Shown one piece after another: positions 1 through 5,453 of a stretch of DNA of 12,823 nucleotides. Every line of letters begins with the position of its first letter. Within the stretch, counting starts at the first letter, position 1. The stretch covers positions 1 to 12,823 of the forward strand of contig CALZLE010000370.1 of assembly GCA_945788205.1 (NCBI GenBank). The letters run 5' to 3'. The notes below the pieces were generated by a model. That model did no database searches. It was not told the DNA's origin and saw only the letters and a list, made by a program, of their open reading frames with translations. The position numbers and the translations under genes are program-made. Source of the stretch: an uncultured Desulfuromonadales bacterium (lineage in GTDB: Bacteria; Desulfobacterota; Desulfuromonadia; Desulfuromonadales; Geopsychrobacteraceae).

Positions 1-1
1 C

Positions 2-547
2 TGGCTGGCGTTACTGATGATGGACTGGTTCGGTGTTCGTCTTGGGATGTTGCCGGTCTCTGGCTTGAAATCCCTCGGCTATGAATACCTGAGTTGGGGG
101 GGGCAGCTGCTTGATCGGGTAGAGCACTTGATTCTGCCGGTATTTGTCTCCGCTGTTGGCGGCTTGGCCGGGTTTTCGCGCTACATGCGTTCCAATATGT
201 TAGAGGTGGTGCGACAGGACTATATTCTGACCGCGCGGGCCAAAGGTTTGTCCGAGCGGGTTGTTATCTACAAACATGCGTTACGTAATGCCCTGTTGCC
301 GGTGATCACCATCCTCGGCTTGTCAGTCCCCGGATTGATCGGTGGCAGCGTGATTTTCGAGACTATTTTTGCCATCCCGGGGATGGGCAAACTTTTTTAC
401 GACGGGGTCATGATGCGAGATTATCCGCTGATCATGGGGATTCTGGTTATGGGCGCGGTGCTGACCCTGCTTGGCAACCTGTTGGCCGATCTCTCTTATG
501 CATTAGCTGATCCACGTATTCGACAGGGTCAACAGGGTGAGGGGTAA
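2..547 (+). CDS. DppB/OppB-type ABC transporter permease, 3' part
   Basis: This is the C-terminal part of the first inner-membrane permease of a peptide/nickel-type (PepT family) ABC importer; its 5' end lies outside the window, and the open frame runs in from base 2. The visible 181 or so residues contain the cytoplasmic EAA loop (ARAKGLSERVVIYKHALRNA), which docks on the ATPase subunit, flanked by hydrophobic membrane segments. The family-typical features FETIFAIPGMGKL and the terminal ADPRIR are present. It ends with TAA at 545-547. The matching second permease lies downstream, separated by an unrelated gene. The substrate (dipeptide, oligopeptide or nickel) cannot be read from permease sequence alone, and the binding protein and ATPases are not in the window. 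A run of eight G at 96-103 falls inside the frame. Family identity is secure; the precise name is not. Confidence 0.93.
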   Translation, partial: WLALLMMDWFGVRLGMLPVSGLKSLGYEYLSWGGQLLDRVEHLILPVFVSAVGGLAGFSRYMRSNMLEVVRQDYILTARAKGLSERVVIYKHALRNALLPVITILGLSVPGLIGGSVIFETIFAIPGMGKLFYDGVMMRDYPLIMGILVMGAVLTLLGNLLADLSYALADPRIRQGQQGEG

Positions 548-550
548 GTG

Positions 551-589
551 ATGAATAAAATAATGCTTAATAACATGGGGGGGATATGA
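551..589 (+). other. 12-codon mini-ORF overlapping the start of the MshEN gene
   Basis: An ATG at 551 opens a 12-codon frame (MNKIMLNNMGGI) that stops at TGA 587-589, overlapping the ATG at 586 in an ATGA arrangement. A purine-rich GAGGGG at 539-544 sits at ribosome-binding distance from this ATG. The frame contains a run of seven G (577-583), which also serves as the only plausible ribosome-binding sequence for the next gene, though it is close to that start. One extra G in the run would fuse this mini-ORF in frame to the MshEN protein. It could be a leader for translational coupling, or chance. No peptide function is claimed. Confidence 0.3.
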
Positions 590-1209
590 AAATAGCAGCA
601 AACCGTCTTGGAGAAATGTTACTGGAAGCTGGTTTGATCGATCAATTTCAACTTGATTCAGCACTATCGATGCAGCGAAATCTGGGTGGACGGATCGGCA
701 GCGCTTTGGTCAAGTTGGGCTATCTACCAGAAGACACCATCCTGGAGTTTCTCGAATCGCAGTCCAAGTTTTCCCGGATTTCTCTACAGGACCTGGAAAT
801 ACCTCTCGGCCTGATAACCATCTTGCCGGCGGAGAAATTAAAACACCTGCTGGTTGTGCCGATTGAACTTCGCCAATCCGGTCAAGAGAAAACCCTGCGG
901 ATGGCGATGACTGATCCGACCAACCAGAAGCTGATTACCGATCTGCAGTTTGCGACCGGCTGTCGCGTCTTGCCGGTCCTGGCGTCTGAAGATGAAATTC
1001 GTCAAGCACTGGAAAATAACTTACCGGTAGCGCCACCGACGCCACCCGAACAAGAAACGCCCCAAGCCCCTCAGGCAACAATTGATCCGAACTTGATAGA
1101 TTTAGGTGGCTTGTCAGGCACTGACCCACGACTAGACCGGTTGCTGGAGATCCTCAAAGAAAAAGGCCTTTTGAGTGCTATTGATGTTGAACGGGTGAAA
1201 TTCGACTGA
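586..1209 (+). CDS. Stand-alone MshEN (T2SSE N-terminal) domain protein, predicted c-di-GMP receptor
   Basis: The 207-residue protein has the MshEN layout described for c-di-GMP-binding N-terminal domains of type II secretion/type IV pilus ATPases. It has two 24-residue motifs at residues 7-30 and 36-59, separated by exactly five residues. Each starts R(L/I)G (R7, R36), contains a central G(L/Y)(I/L) and ends in Q (Q30, Q59). Residues 60-145 complete the domain (LPAEKLKHLLVVPIEL, then MAMTDPTNQ). No Walker motifs or ATPase domain follow. Instead there is a Pro-rich linker (about 146-163) and a C-terminal segment with predicted helix (DPRLDRLLEILKEKGLLSA). No signal peptide or membrane segment is visible, so it should be cytoplasmic. 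It lies between the dppB-type and dppC-type genes, and dppC starts 2 bp after its stop. Binding of c-di-GMP is inferred from the motif; a role with the transporter is speculative. Confidence 0.85.
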   Translation: MKIAANRLGEMLLEAGLIDQFQLDSALSMQRNLGGRIGSALVKLGYLPEDTILEFLESQSKFSRISLQDLEIPLGLITILPAEKLKHLLVVPIELRQSGQEKTLRMAMTDPTNQKLITDLQFATGCRVLPVLASEDEIRQALENNLPVAPPTPPEQETPQAPQATIDPNLIDLGGLSGTDPRLDRLLEILKEKGLLSAIDVERVKFD

Positions 1210-1211
1210 CT

Positions 1212-2066
1212 ATGCTGAGAAAGCGAAGTGCATTTATCCGCGATGTTGTTTGGCAGCGGCTGCGTCACAACCGTATGGCGCTTGCTGGCGGGAGCATTGT
1301 TTTTAGTATGTTTCTTATGGCGGCGATTGCGTCTCTGGTCAGCAGTGACCCGTCGGCAATCGACGTTAGTCAGAGTTTGTTGTCACCGAGCTGGTCCCAT
1401 CCTCTCGGGACTGATGATCTGGGGCGGGATGTGCTGGTGCGGATGCTTTATGGCGCGCGGATTTCCTTGTTGGTCGGGTTTGTTGCGGTCGGAATTTCTT
1501 GCCTGATCGGAATATTCCTCGGCTCACTGGCAGGTTATTATGGTGGCTGGATCGATGCCCTGATCATGCGCTTTGTCGATATTATGCTCTGCTTTCCGAC
1601 TTTTTTTCTGATCCTCGCTGTCATCGCCTTTCTCGATCCATCAATCTGGAATATTATGATCGTCATCGGTCTGACCAGCTGGATGGGCGTGGCGCGACTG
1701 ATCCGGGCAGAATTCCTCAGCTTACGGCAACGTGATTTTGTCCTCGCCGCACAGGCGCTGGGGTCATCCGATTTGCGCTTAATCTTTCGCCATATTCTGC
1801 CAAATGCCATGTCGCCAGTACTGGTTTCGGCAACCCTCGGTATCGCCGGAGCGATTCTGACCGAGAGCGCATTATCGTTTCTCGGTATTGGTGTTCAGCC
1901 GCCGACGCCGTCCTGGGGGAACATGCTGATCACCGGCAAGCAGACCCTTGGGAGCGCCTGGTGGTTGTCGGTCTTTCCCGGTTTGGCGATTCTGATTACT
2001 GTGCTTGGCTATAATTTGCTTGGCGAGGGGATTCGTGACGCACTCGACCCAAGGTTAAAAGAATGA
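1212..2066 (+). CDS. DppC/OppC-type ABC transporter permease
   Basis: This is the second permease of the peptide/nickel-type importer, 284 residues, normal for the family. An N-terminal cytoplasmic stretch (QRLRHNRMALAGG) leads into the first membrane helix (about 24-43). The periplasmic signature HPLGTDDLGRDVLVRMLYGA follows at 63-82, then further helices to about residue 270. The EAA loop that contacts the ATPase is at about 179-205 (QALGSSDLRLIFRHILPNAM). It ends with the family-typical DPRLK. The ATG at 1212 is two bases after the stop of the MshEN gene, so translation is probably coupled. Its own stop overlaps the next start as ATGA (2063-2066). It should pair with the truncated DppB-type subunit at the start of the window to form the membrane channel. 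Substrate unknown. Confidence 0.95.
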   Translation: MLRKRSAFIRDVVWQRLRHNRMALAGGSIVFSMFLMAAIASLVSSDPSAIDVSQSLLSPSWSHPLGTDDLGRDVLVRMLYGARISLLVGFVAVGISCLIGIFLGSLAGYYGGWIDALIMRFVDIMLCFPTFFLILAVIAFLDPSIWNIMIVIGLTSWMGVARLIRAEFLSLRQRDFVLAAQALGSSDLRLIFRHILPNAMSPVLVSATLGIAGAILTESALSFLGIGVQPPTPSWGNMLITGKQTLGSAWWLSVFPGLAILITVLGYNLLGEGIRDALDPRLKE

Positions 2067-2470
2067 CCGCTGAGCAATTATTGGAGAAGCGCTTTGCTGC
2101 ATTGGCAAAAGGTGATTTTACTGCTGTCTACGACAGCTATCATCAGGAAGCACCTTTCCTGCAACAGTTTGCCAATCGCGCCGCTTACGTAGAGTTTGCC
2201 CAGCAGCAACTCAGTGCAATCAAAGTGGATAGCTGGCAATCGCTTCGGCAACGGGAAATTGACGCAATTCAACAGGAGCATCTGTTGGTGATGACGTTAT
2301 CGGTCGATGGTTGCAGTCAGCAGTTTTATGAACTGGCGCTGTTGATCGAGACTGTGGATGGTTGGCGTTATCATTCTGCCCAGAAGCTGAGTGCCGAGGA
2401 TTATCCTGGTCCACCACAACTGATTCAGTTTGATCATTTCGATCAGGCACCACAGCAGATTCGCTACTGA
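2063..2470 (+). CDS. Small NTF2-like (YchJ/UPF0225-like) protein
   Basis: This 135-residue soluble protein has no signal peptide. The N-terminal pattern LLEKRFAALAKGDFTAVYDS, the central strands LLVMTLSVDG, and FYELALLIETVDGWRYHSAQ near residues 88-107 resemble the cone-shaped NTF2-like fold. They look most like the middle domain of YchJ-type proteins. The Cys-rich SEC-C metal-binding ends of YchJ are missing, so only the core domain is present. The start overlaps the dppC stop by 4 bp (ATGA), which implies translational coupling and puts it in the transporter operon. No catalytic residues can be assigned. It may bind a small molecule or protein partner, but no specific function is claimed. 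The fold call is from pattern similarity only and is moderately sure; that the gene is real is well supported by the overlap and coding character. Confidence 0.7.
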   Translation: MTAEQLLEKRFAALAKGDFTAVYDSYHQEAPFLQQFANRAAYVEFAQQQLSAIKVDSWQSLRQREIDAIQQEHLLVMTLSVDGCSQQFYELALLIETVDGWRYHSAQKLSAEDYPGPPQLIQFDHFDQAPQQIRY

Positions 2471-2484
2471 AATGTCTGACATTT
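2470..2484 (+). promoter_or_regulatory. 15-bp palindrome abutting the mutM start
   Basis: AAATGTC-T-GACATTT is a perfect inverted repeat with 7-bp arms and one central base. It fills the gap between the NTF2-like stop codon and the mutM ATG at 2485. There is no recognisable Shine-Dalgarno sequence in this gap. The palindrome could be an operator, a weak hairpin, or chance. A six-codon frame (2472-2492) also crosses it and ends over the mutM start, so re-initiation is another way mutM might be translated. Confidence 0.25.
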
Positions 2485-3300
2485 ATGCCTGAACTTCCAG
2501 AAGTTGAGACCACCCGCCGCGGTATCGCGCCGCTGATTGCCGGTTGTCAAATTGCAGAATTGATTCTGCGGGTCGATAAGTTGCGCTGGCCGCTCGATCA
2601 AAGTCTCTGCCAATCTCTGCCGGGACAAACTGTTATTTCCGTGGTCCGACGGGCTAAATATCTGCTGCTCAGTTGTAATAAAGGGACCCTGATTCTGCAC
2701 TTGGGTATGTCCGGGAGCTTGCGGGTGATCGATGCCGAGTCGACGGAGAATAAACATGATCACGTCGATCTGATTTTTACCAACGGCAGTTGTCTGCGTT
2801 TTAACGATCCACGTAAGTTCGGGGCGTTGCTCTGGTGCGCTGGTGATGCAGCAGACCATCCATTGCTTAATAAACTCGGGCCTGAGCCTCTCTCTGCAGA
2901 ATTCTCCGGCGACTTATTGTGGAGCGCCTCCCGCAATCGGAAAATTGCAGTCAAGCCGTTTGTTATGGATCAGAAGCAGGTTGTCGGGGTCGGGAATATT
3001 TATGCCAGTGAAGCCCTGTTTCGCGCCGGAATCCGTCCCGATGTTGCCGCCGGTAAGATCAGCCGTTCTCGCTATCAACAGCTGGTTGCTGCGATTAAAG
3101 AAATTCTCGCTGAAGCGATTGAAGCGGGCGGGACCACCATCTCCGACTTTCGCCAATCGGACGGCAAGCCCGGCTATTTCAAGCAGCAACTGCAGGTTTA
3201 CGGTCGGGAAGGGGATGCTTGCCCACACTGTAGTCAGCCGATCAGTTGTATCCGTCTGGGTCAACGCTCAACCTATTATTGTCAGAATTGCCAGAGGTAA
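2485..3300 (+). CDS. mutM: Formamidopyrimidine-DNA glycosylase (Fpg/MutM)
   Basis: This bifunctional base-excision repair enzyme removes oxidised purines such as 8-oxoguanine and cleaves the abasic site. All hallmarks are present in 271 residues. The N-terminus is MPELPEVETTRRG, whose Pro2 is the Schiff-base nucleophile and Glu3 the acid (P1/E2 after Met removal). Lys58 lies in RRAKYLLL, and Met75 in HLGMSGSLR. NDPRKFG carries the strand-probing Arg, and VVGVGNIYASEALF is the helix-two-turn-helix region. The C-terminal zinc finger has C246, C249, C266 and C269, with Arg261 in the finger loop. Length and order match the family fully. It starts 14 bp after the NTF2-like gene, and the thioesterase begins 2 bp after its stop, so it may be read from the upstream operon. 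No separate promoter is obvious. Confidence 0.97.
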   Translation: MPELPEVETTRRGIAPLIAGCQIAELILRVDKLRWPLDQSLCQSLPGQTVISVVRRAKYLLLSCNKGTLILHLGMSGSLRVIDAESTENKHDHVDLIFTNGSCLRFNDPRKFGALLWCAGDAADHPLLNKLGPEPLSAEFSGDLLWSASRNRKIAVKPFVMDQKQVVGVGNIYASEALFRAGIRPDVAAGKISRSRYQQLVAAIKEILAEAIEAGGTTISDFRQSDGKPGYFKQQLQVYGREGDACPHCSQPISCIRLGQRSTYYCQNCQR

Positions 3301-3302
3301 TA

Positions 3303-3713
3303 ATGGACGGCTTTTACTTCACTTTTTCATATAACGTTGGCGTGTCCGATATCAATTACGGCGGACATGTCGCCAATTCGGCGGTGTTGAACATTTTTCA
3401 GGATGCGCGAATTGCTTTTCTCGCCAGTCTCGGGCCTTATACAGAGCTTGATTTAGGGGGGTGTGGCATTATTATGCCGGAAGCGCATGTCTATTTTCGT
3501 CAGGAAATGTTTCTGCGTGATCAACTACAGGTTGGCGTGCGCTGTACGAAAATGAAACGCTCCAGTTTTGTTCTTGAATACCGAGTCGAGCGAGCTGGGG
3601 AGTTAACCGTCGAAGGTGAAACGCCGATTGTTTGCTTCGATTATCAAAAGCGAAAACCTTGCAGGATTCCAATAGCATTCCAGAAATTACTCATCGATTT
3701 TACCAATGTCTAA
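3303..3713 (+). CDS. Hotdog-fold acyl-CoA thioesterase (4HBT family)
   Basis: The 136-residue protein has the single-hotdog pattern of 4HBT/YbgC-type thioesterases, which hydrolyse acyl-CoA (or acyl-ACP) to free acid. The N-terminal motif VSDINYGGHVANSAVLNIFQ carries Asp16 at the usual place of the catalytic carboxylate and the GHV-N turn ahead of the central helix. Later strands fit too (HVYFRQEMFLRDQLQVGVRC; FVLEYRVER). I chose the ATG at 3303 because AGAGG at 3293-3297 gives a well-spaced ribosome-binding site and the start then follows the mutM stop by 2 bp. The open frame extends upstream to 3246 but would overlap mutM by 55 bases. The substrate is unknown. Probably cotranscribed with mutM. 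Confidence 0.85.
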   Translation: MDGFYFTFSYNVGVSDINYGGHVANSAVLNIFQDARIAFLASLGPYTELDLGGCGIIMPEAHVYFRQEMFLRDQLQVGVRCTKMKRSSFVLEYRVERAGELTVEGETPIVCFDYQKRKPCRIPIAFQKLLIDFTNV

Positions 3714-3784
3714 CTCGATTTCCTGACCCTTTCTCGAAATCTTTACTACATCCGTTGGCCTGCTGATAAAACCCGGCTTTCTCC

Positions 3785-3814
3785 TTGACGAAATGAGCCT
3801 GCTAAGGGTATTGT
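3785..3814 (+). promoter_or_regulatory. Candidate sigma70-type promoter for lysS
   Basis: TTGACG (3785-3790) is followed after 18 bases by TATTGT (3809-3814), within the 139-bp gap between the thioesterase gene and lysS. The -35 element matches 5 of 6 consensus bases and the -10 element 4 of 6. It would give a leader of roughly 30 bases before the lysS start. Prediction by eye only. Confidence 0.4.
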
Positions 3815-3852
3815 GCGCAGCAAAAAACAGGACCTTTGAAGGATTGCTAAAT

Positions 3853-5337
3853 ATGGAAGAACTTAACGAATTATTGCAACAACGTCGCTCAAAAGTAGAC
3901 ACTTTTCGGGCTGCCGGCGTTAACCCTTTTGCCAACGATTTTAAAGTCACTCACACCACGGCTCAAGTCACCGAAGCTCATGCGACGGATGATAAGGAAA
4001 AACTGGAAGACTGTGAGCTGGAATATCGGATCGGTGGCCGGATTATGGCGCGCCGCGATTTTGGTAAAGCGGCTTTTCTGCAACTGCAGGATGGTGGTGG
4101 TCGACTGCAGGTTTATGTCGCTAAAAACCAGGTCGGCGATGAAGCTTTTGAGCAATTTAAGAAGTTTGACATCGGCGATATTGTCGGGATTTGCGGTGTC
4201 CCGTTCCGGACTAAGACCGATGAGCTGTCGTTACGTGCCAGTGAGATCCGTCTGCTAACCAAGTCATTGCTGCCTTTGCCGGAAAAATGGCACGGTCTGA
4301 CCGATGTCGAAACCCGCTATCGGCAACGCTATCTCGATCTCATCACCAACCTTGATGTCCGTGATACCTTTCGCAAGCGTAGCCAGATTGTCAGTTTGAT
4401 CCGCGAGTTTATGATCGATAACGAGTATCTCGAAGTCGAAACACCGATGATGCATCCGGTTGCTGGCGGGGCGACGGCCAAGCCGTTTACTACTCATCAC
4501 AATACCTTAAAAATGGATCTGTTCCTGCGGATTGCTCCGGAATTGTATCTCAAACGTCTTGTGGTCGGCGGGTACGATCGGGTTTTCGAGATCAATCGTA
4601 ACTTCCGTAATGAGGGAATTTCCATCCAGCACAACCCGGAATTCACCATGATGGAATTCTACCGTGCTTACGCGAACTATCACGATCTGATGGATTTTAC
4701 CGAAGAGTTGATCTGTCACGTCGCTGATAAGGTTTGCGGCGGGTTGCTGATCCCCTATGGCGAGAAAGAGGTTGATCTGACGCCACCATGGGATCGTTTG
4801 ACCCTCAAAGAATCGATCGTCAAATACGGTGAAGTTGAGGTGTCGGTCCTCGAAGATCGTGAGCAGTCTTACAATTATGCCAAATCGATCGGACTCGAAT
4901 TGGACGGCAAGATCGGACATGGCAAGCTGCTGGCCGAAATATTTGATGAAGTTGTTGAGCCGAAACTCTGGCAACCGACTTTCATCACCGAGTATCCAAC
5001 CGAGATTTCACCGCTGTCACGTAAAAATGATGATAATCCCGATGTGGTCGATCGCTTCGAGCTGTTCATCGTCGGTCGCGAACTGGCGAATGCCTTCTCC
5101 GAGTTGAATGATCCGCTCGACCAGAAGGAGCGATTTGTCGGCCAGCTGGCGGAAAAAGCCGCTGGAGATGAAGAGGCACACGAAATGGACGAGGATTACA
5201 TCCGTGCGCTTGAATACGGTCTGCCACCGACGGCTGGTGAAGGGATTGGCATCGATCGTCTGGTGATGCTGCTGACCAATTCCGCGTCGATTCGCGACGT
5301 GATTCTGTTTCCACAACTGCGACCCGAAGTCGGTTGA
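3853..5337 (+). CDS. lysS: Lysyl-tRNA synthetase, class II
   Basis: It charges tRNA-Lys with lysine using ATP, in the cytoplasm. The 494-residue product has the usual LysRS plan. An N-terminal helix (MEELNELLQQRRSKVDTFRA) is followed by an OB-fold anticodon-binding domain (about 60-140; GGRIMARRDFGKAAF). The class II catalytic domain then shows motif 1 around VETPMMHPVAGGATAKPF, motif 2 beginning FRNEGIS (251-257) with HNPEFTMMEFY, and motif 3 (GEGIGIDRLVMLL, from 462) ending in the LFPQLRP tail. I chose the ATG at 3853 because GAAGGA at 3838-3843 precedes it by nine bases and MEELN is a typical LysS start. The frame is open back to 3793 but those 20 extra residues are not family-like. No truncation or missing motif. 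It has its own candidate promoter. Confidence 0.97.
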   Translation: MEELNELLQQRRSKVDTFRAAGVNPFANDFKVTHTTAQVTEAHATDDKEKLEDCELEYRIGGRIMARRDFGKAAFLQLQDGGGRLQVYVAKNQVGDEAFEQFKKFDIGDIVGICGVPFRTKTDELSLRASEIRLLTKSLLPLPEKWHGLTDVETRYRQRYLDLITNLDVRDTFRKRSQIVSLIREFMIDNEYLEVETPMMHPVAGGATAKPFTTHHNTLKMDLFLRIAPELYLKRLVVGGYDRVFEINRNFRNEGISIQHNPEFTMMEFYRAYANYHDLMDFTEELICHVADKVCGGLLIPYGEKEVDLTPPWDRLTLKESIVKYGEVEVSVLEDREQSYNYAKSIGLELDGKIGHGKLLAEIFDEVVEPKLWQPTFITEYPTEISPLSRKNDDNPDVVDRFELFIVGRELANAFSELNDPLDQKERFVGQLAEKAAGDEEAHEMDEDYIRALEYGLPPTAGEGIGIDRLVMLLTNSASIRDVILFPQLRPEVG

Positions 5338-5349
5338 CCAGCAATCGGA

Positions 5350-5360
5350 ACGGATAACAA
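5350..5360 (+). repeat. Direct repeat copy 1 (ACGGATAACAA)
   Basis: This is the first copy of an exact 11-bp direct repeat in the lysS-lolC gap, lying before the strong stem-loop. The second copy is at 5443-5453, 93 bp away. An exact 11-mer repeat by chance inside such a short gap is unlikely (order of 1 in several hundred, by a rough uniform-base estimate). Its role is unknown. Confidence 0.5.
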
Positions 5361-5381
5361 GATACTGATTTTAATAACAGT

Positions 5382-5417
5382 AGGCGGTAGCGAGTCACTT
5401 TTGAGTCGCTACCGCCT
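5382..5417 (+). terminator. Strong stem-loop after lysS, possible terminator without U-tract
   Basis: AGGCGGTAGCGA (5382-5393) pairs perfectly with TCGCTACCGCCT (5406-5417). After one G-G mismatch, three more pairs (5395-5397 with 5402-5404) close a CTTT loop. The stem is GC-rich and must be stable, but neither strand has a run of T after it, so it is not a classical intrinsic terminator. It could end lysS transcripts inefficiently, protect 3' ends, or attenuate read-through into lolC. A smaller 5-bp stem (TGCCC 5423-5427 with GGGCA 5437-5441) follows. Confidence 0.45.
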
Positions 5418-5442
5418 CTAACTGCCCGTAACTATTGGGCAT

Positions 5443-5453
5443 ACGGATAACAA
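5443..5453 (+). repeat. Direct repeat copy 2 (ACGGATAACAA), covering the lolC start
   Basis: This is the second exact copy of the 11-bp repeat. Its last base is the A of the lolC ATG, and GGAT within it is the only, weak, ribosome-binding candidate for lolC. A regulator or repressor RNA recognising it would overlap translation initiation; that is inference. Confidence 0.5.

Noticed and set aside
3246..3302. Upstream extension of the thioesterase into mutM
   Set aside because: The 3303 ATG has a good AGAGG site and gives the normal family N-terminus; the extension would overlap the mutM zinc-finger codons.
2843..3334. Plus-strand frame of 163 codons overlapping mutM and the thioesterase start
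   Set aside because: It is out of frame with an intact mutM including its zinc finger; its composition is Ser/Arg/Pro-rich with no recognisable domain.
3717..3741. GATTTC/GAAATC inverted repeat after the thioesterase stop
   Set aside because: The stem is only 6 bp, AT-rich, with a 13-base loop and no T run; too weak to call a terminator.
3793..3852. Upstream extension of lysS by 20 codons
   Set aside because: The extra residues are not LysS-like, the -10 candidate lies inside them, and the 3853 ATG has a well-placed GAAGGA site.
4507..4974. Minus-strand open frame of 155 codons inside lysS
   Set aside because: It lies wholly within the catalytic domain of an intact lysS and is explained by codon bias of the sense strand.
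5435..5452. TTG start six codons upstream for lolC
   Set aside because: Homologues begin at the MxYELF segment, and no ribosome-binding site precedes the TTG.
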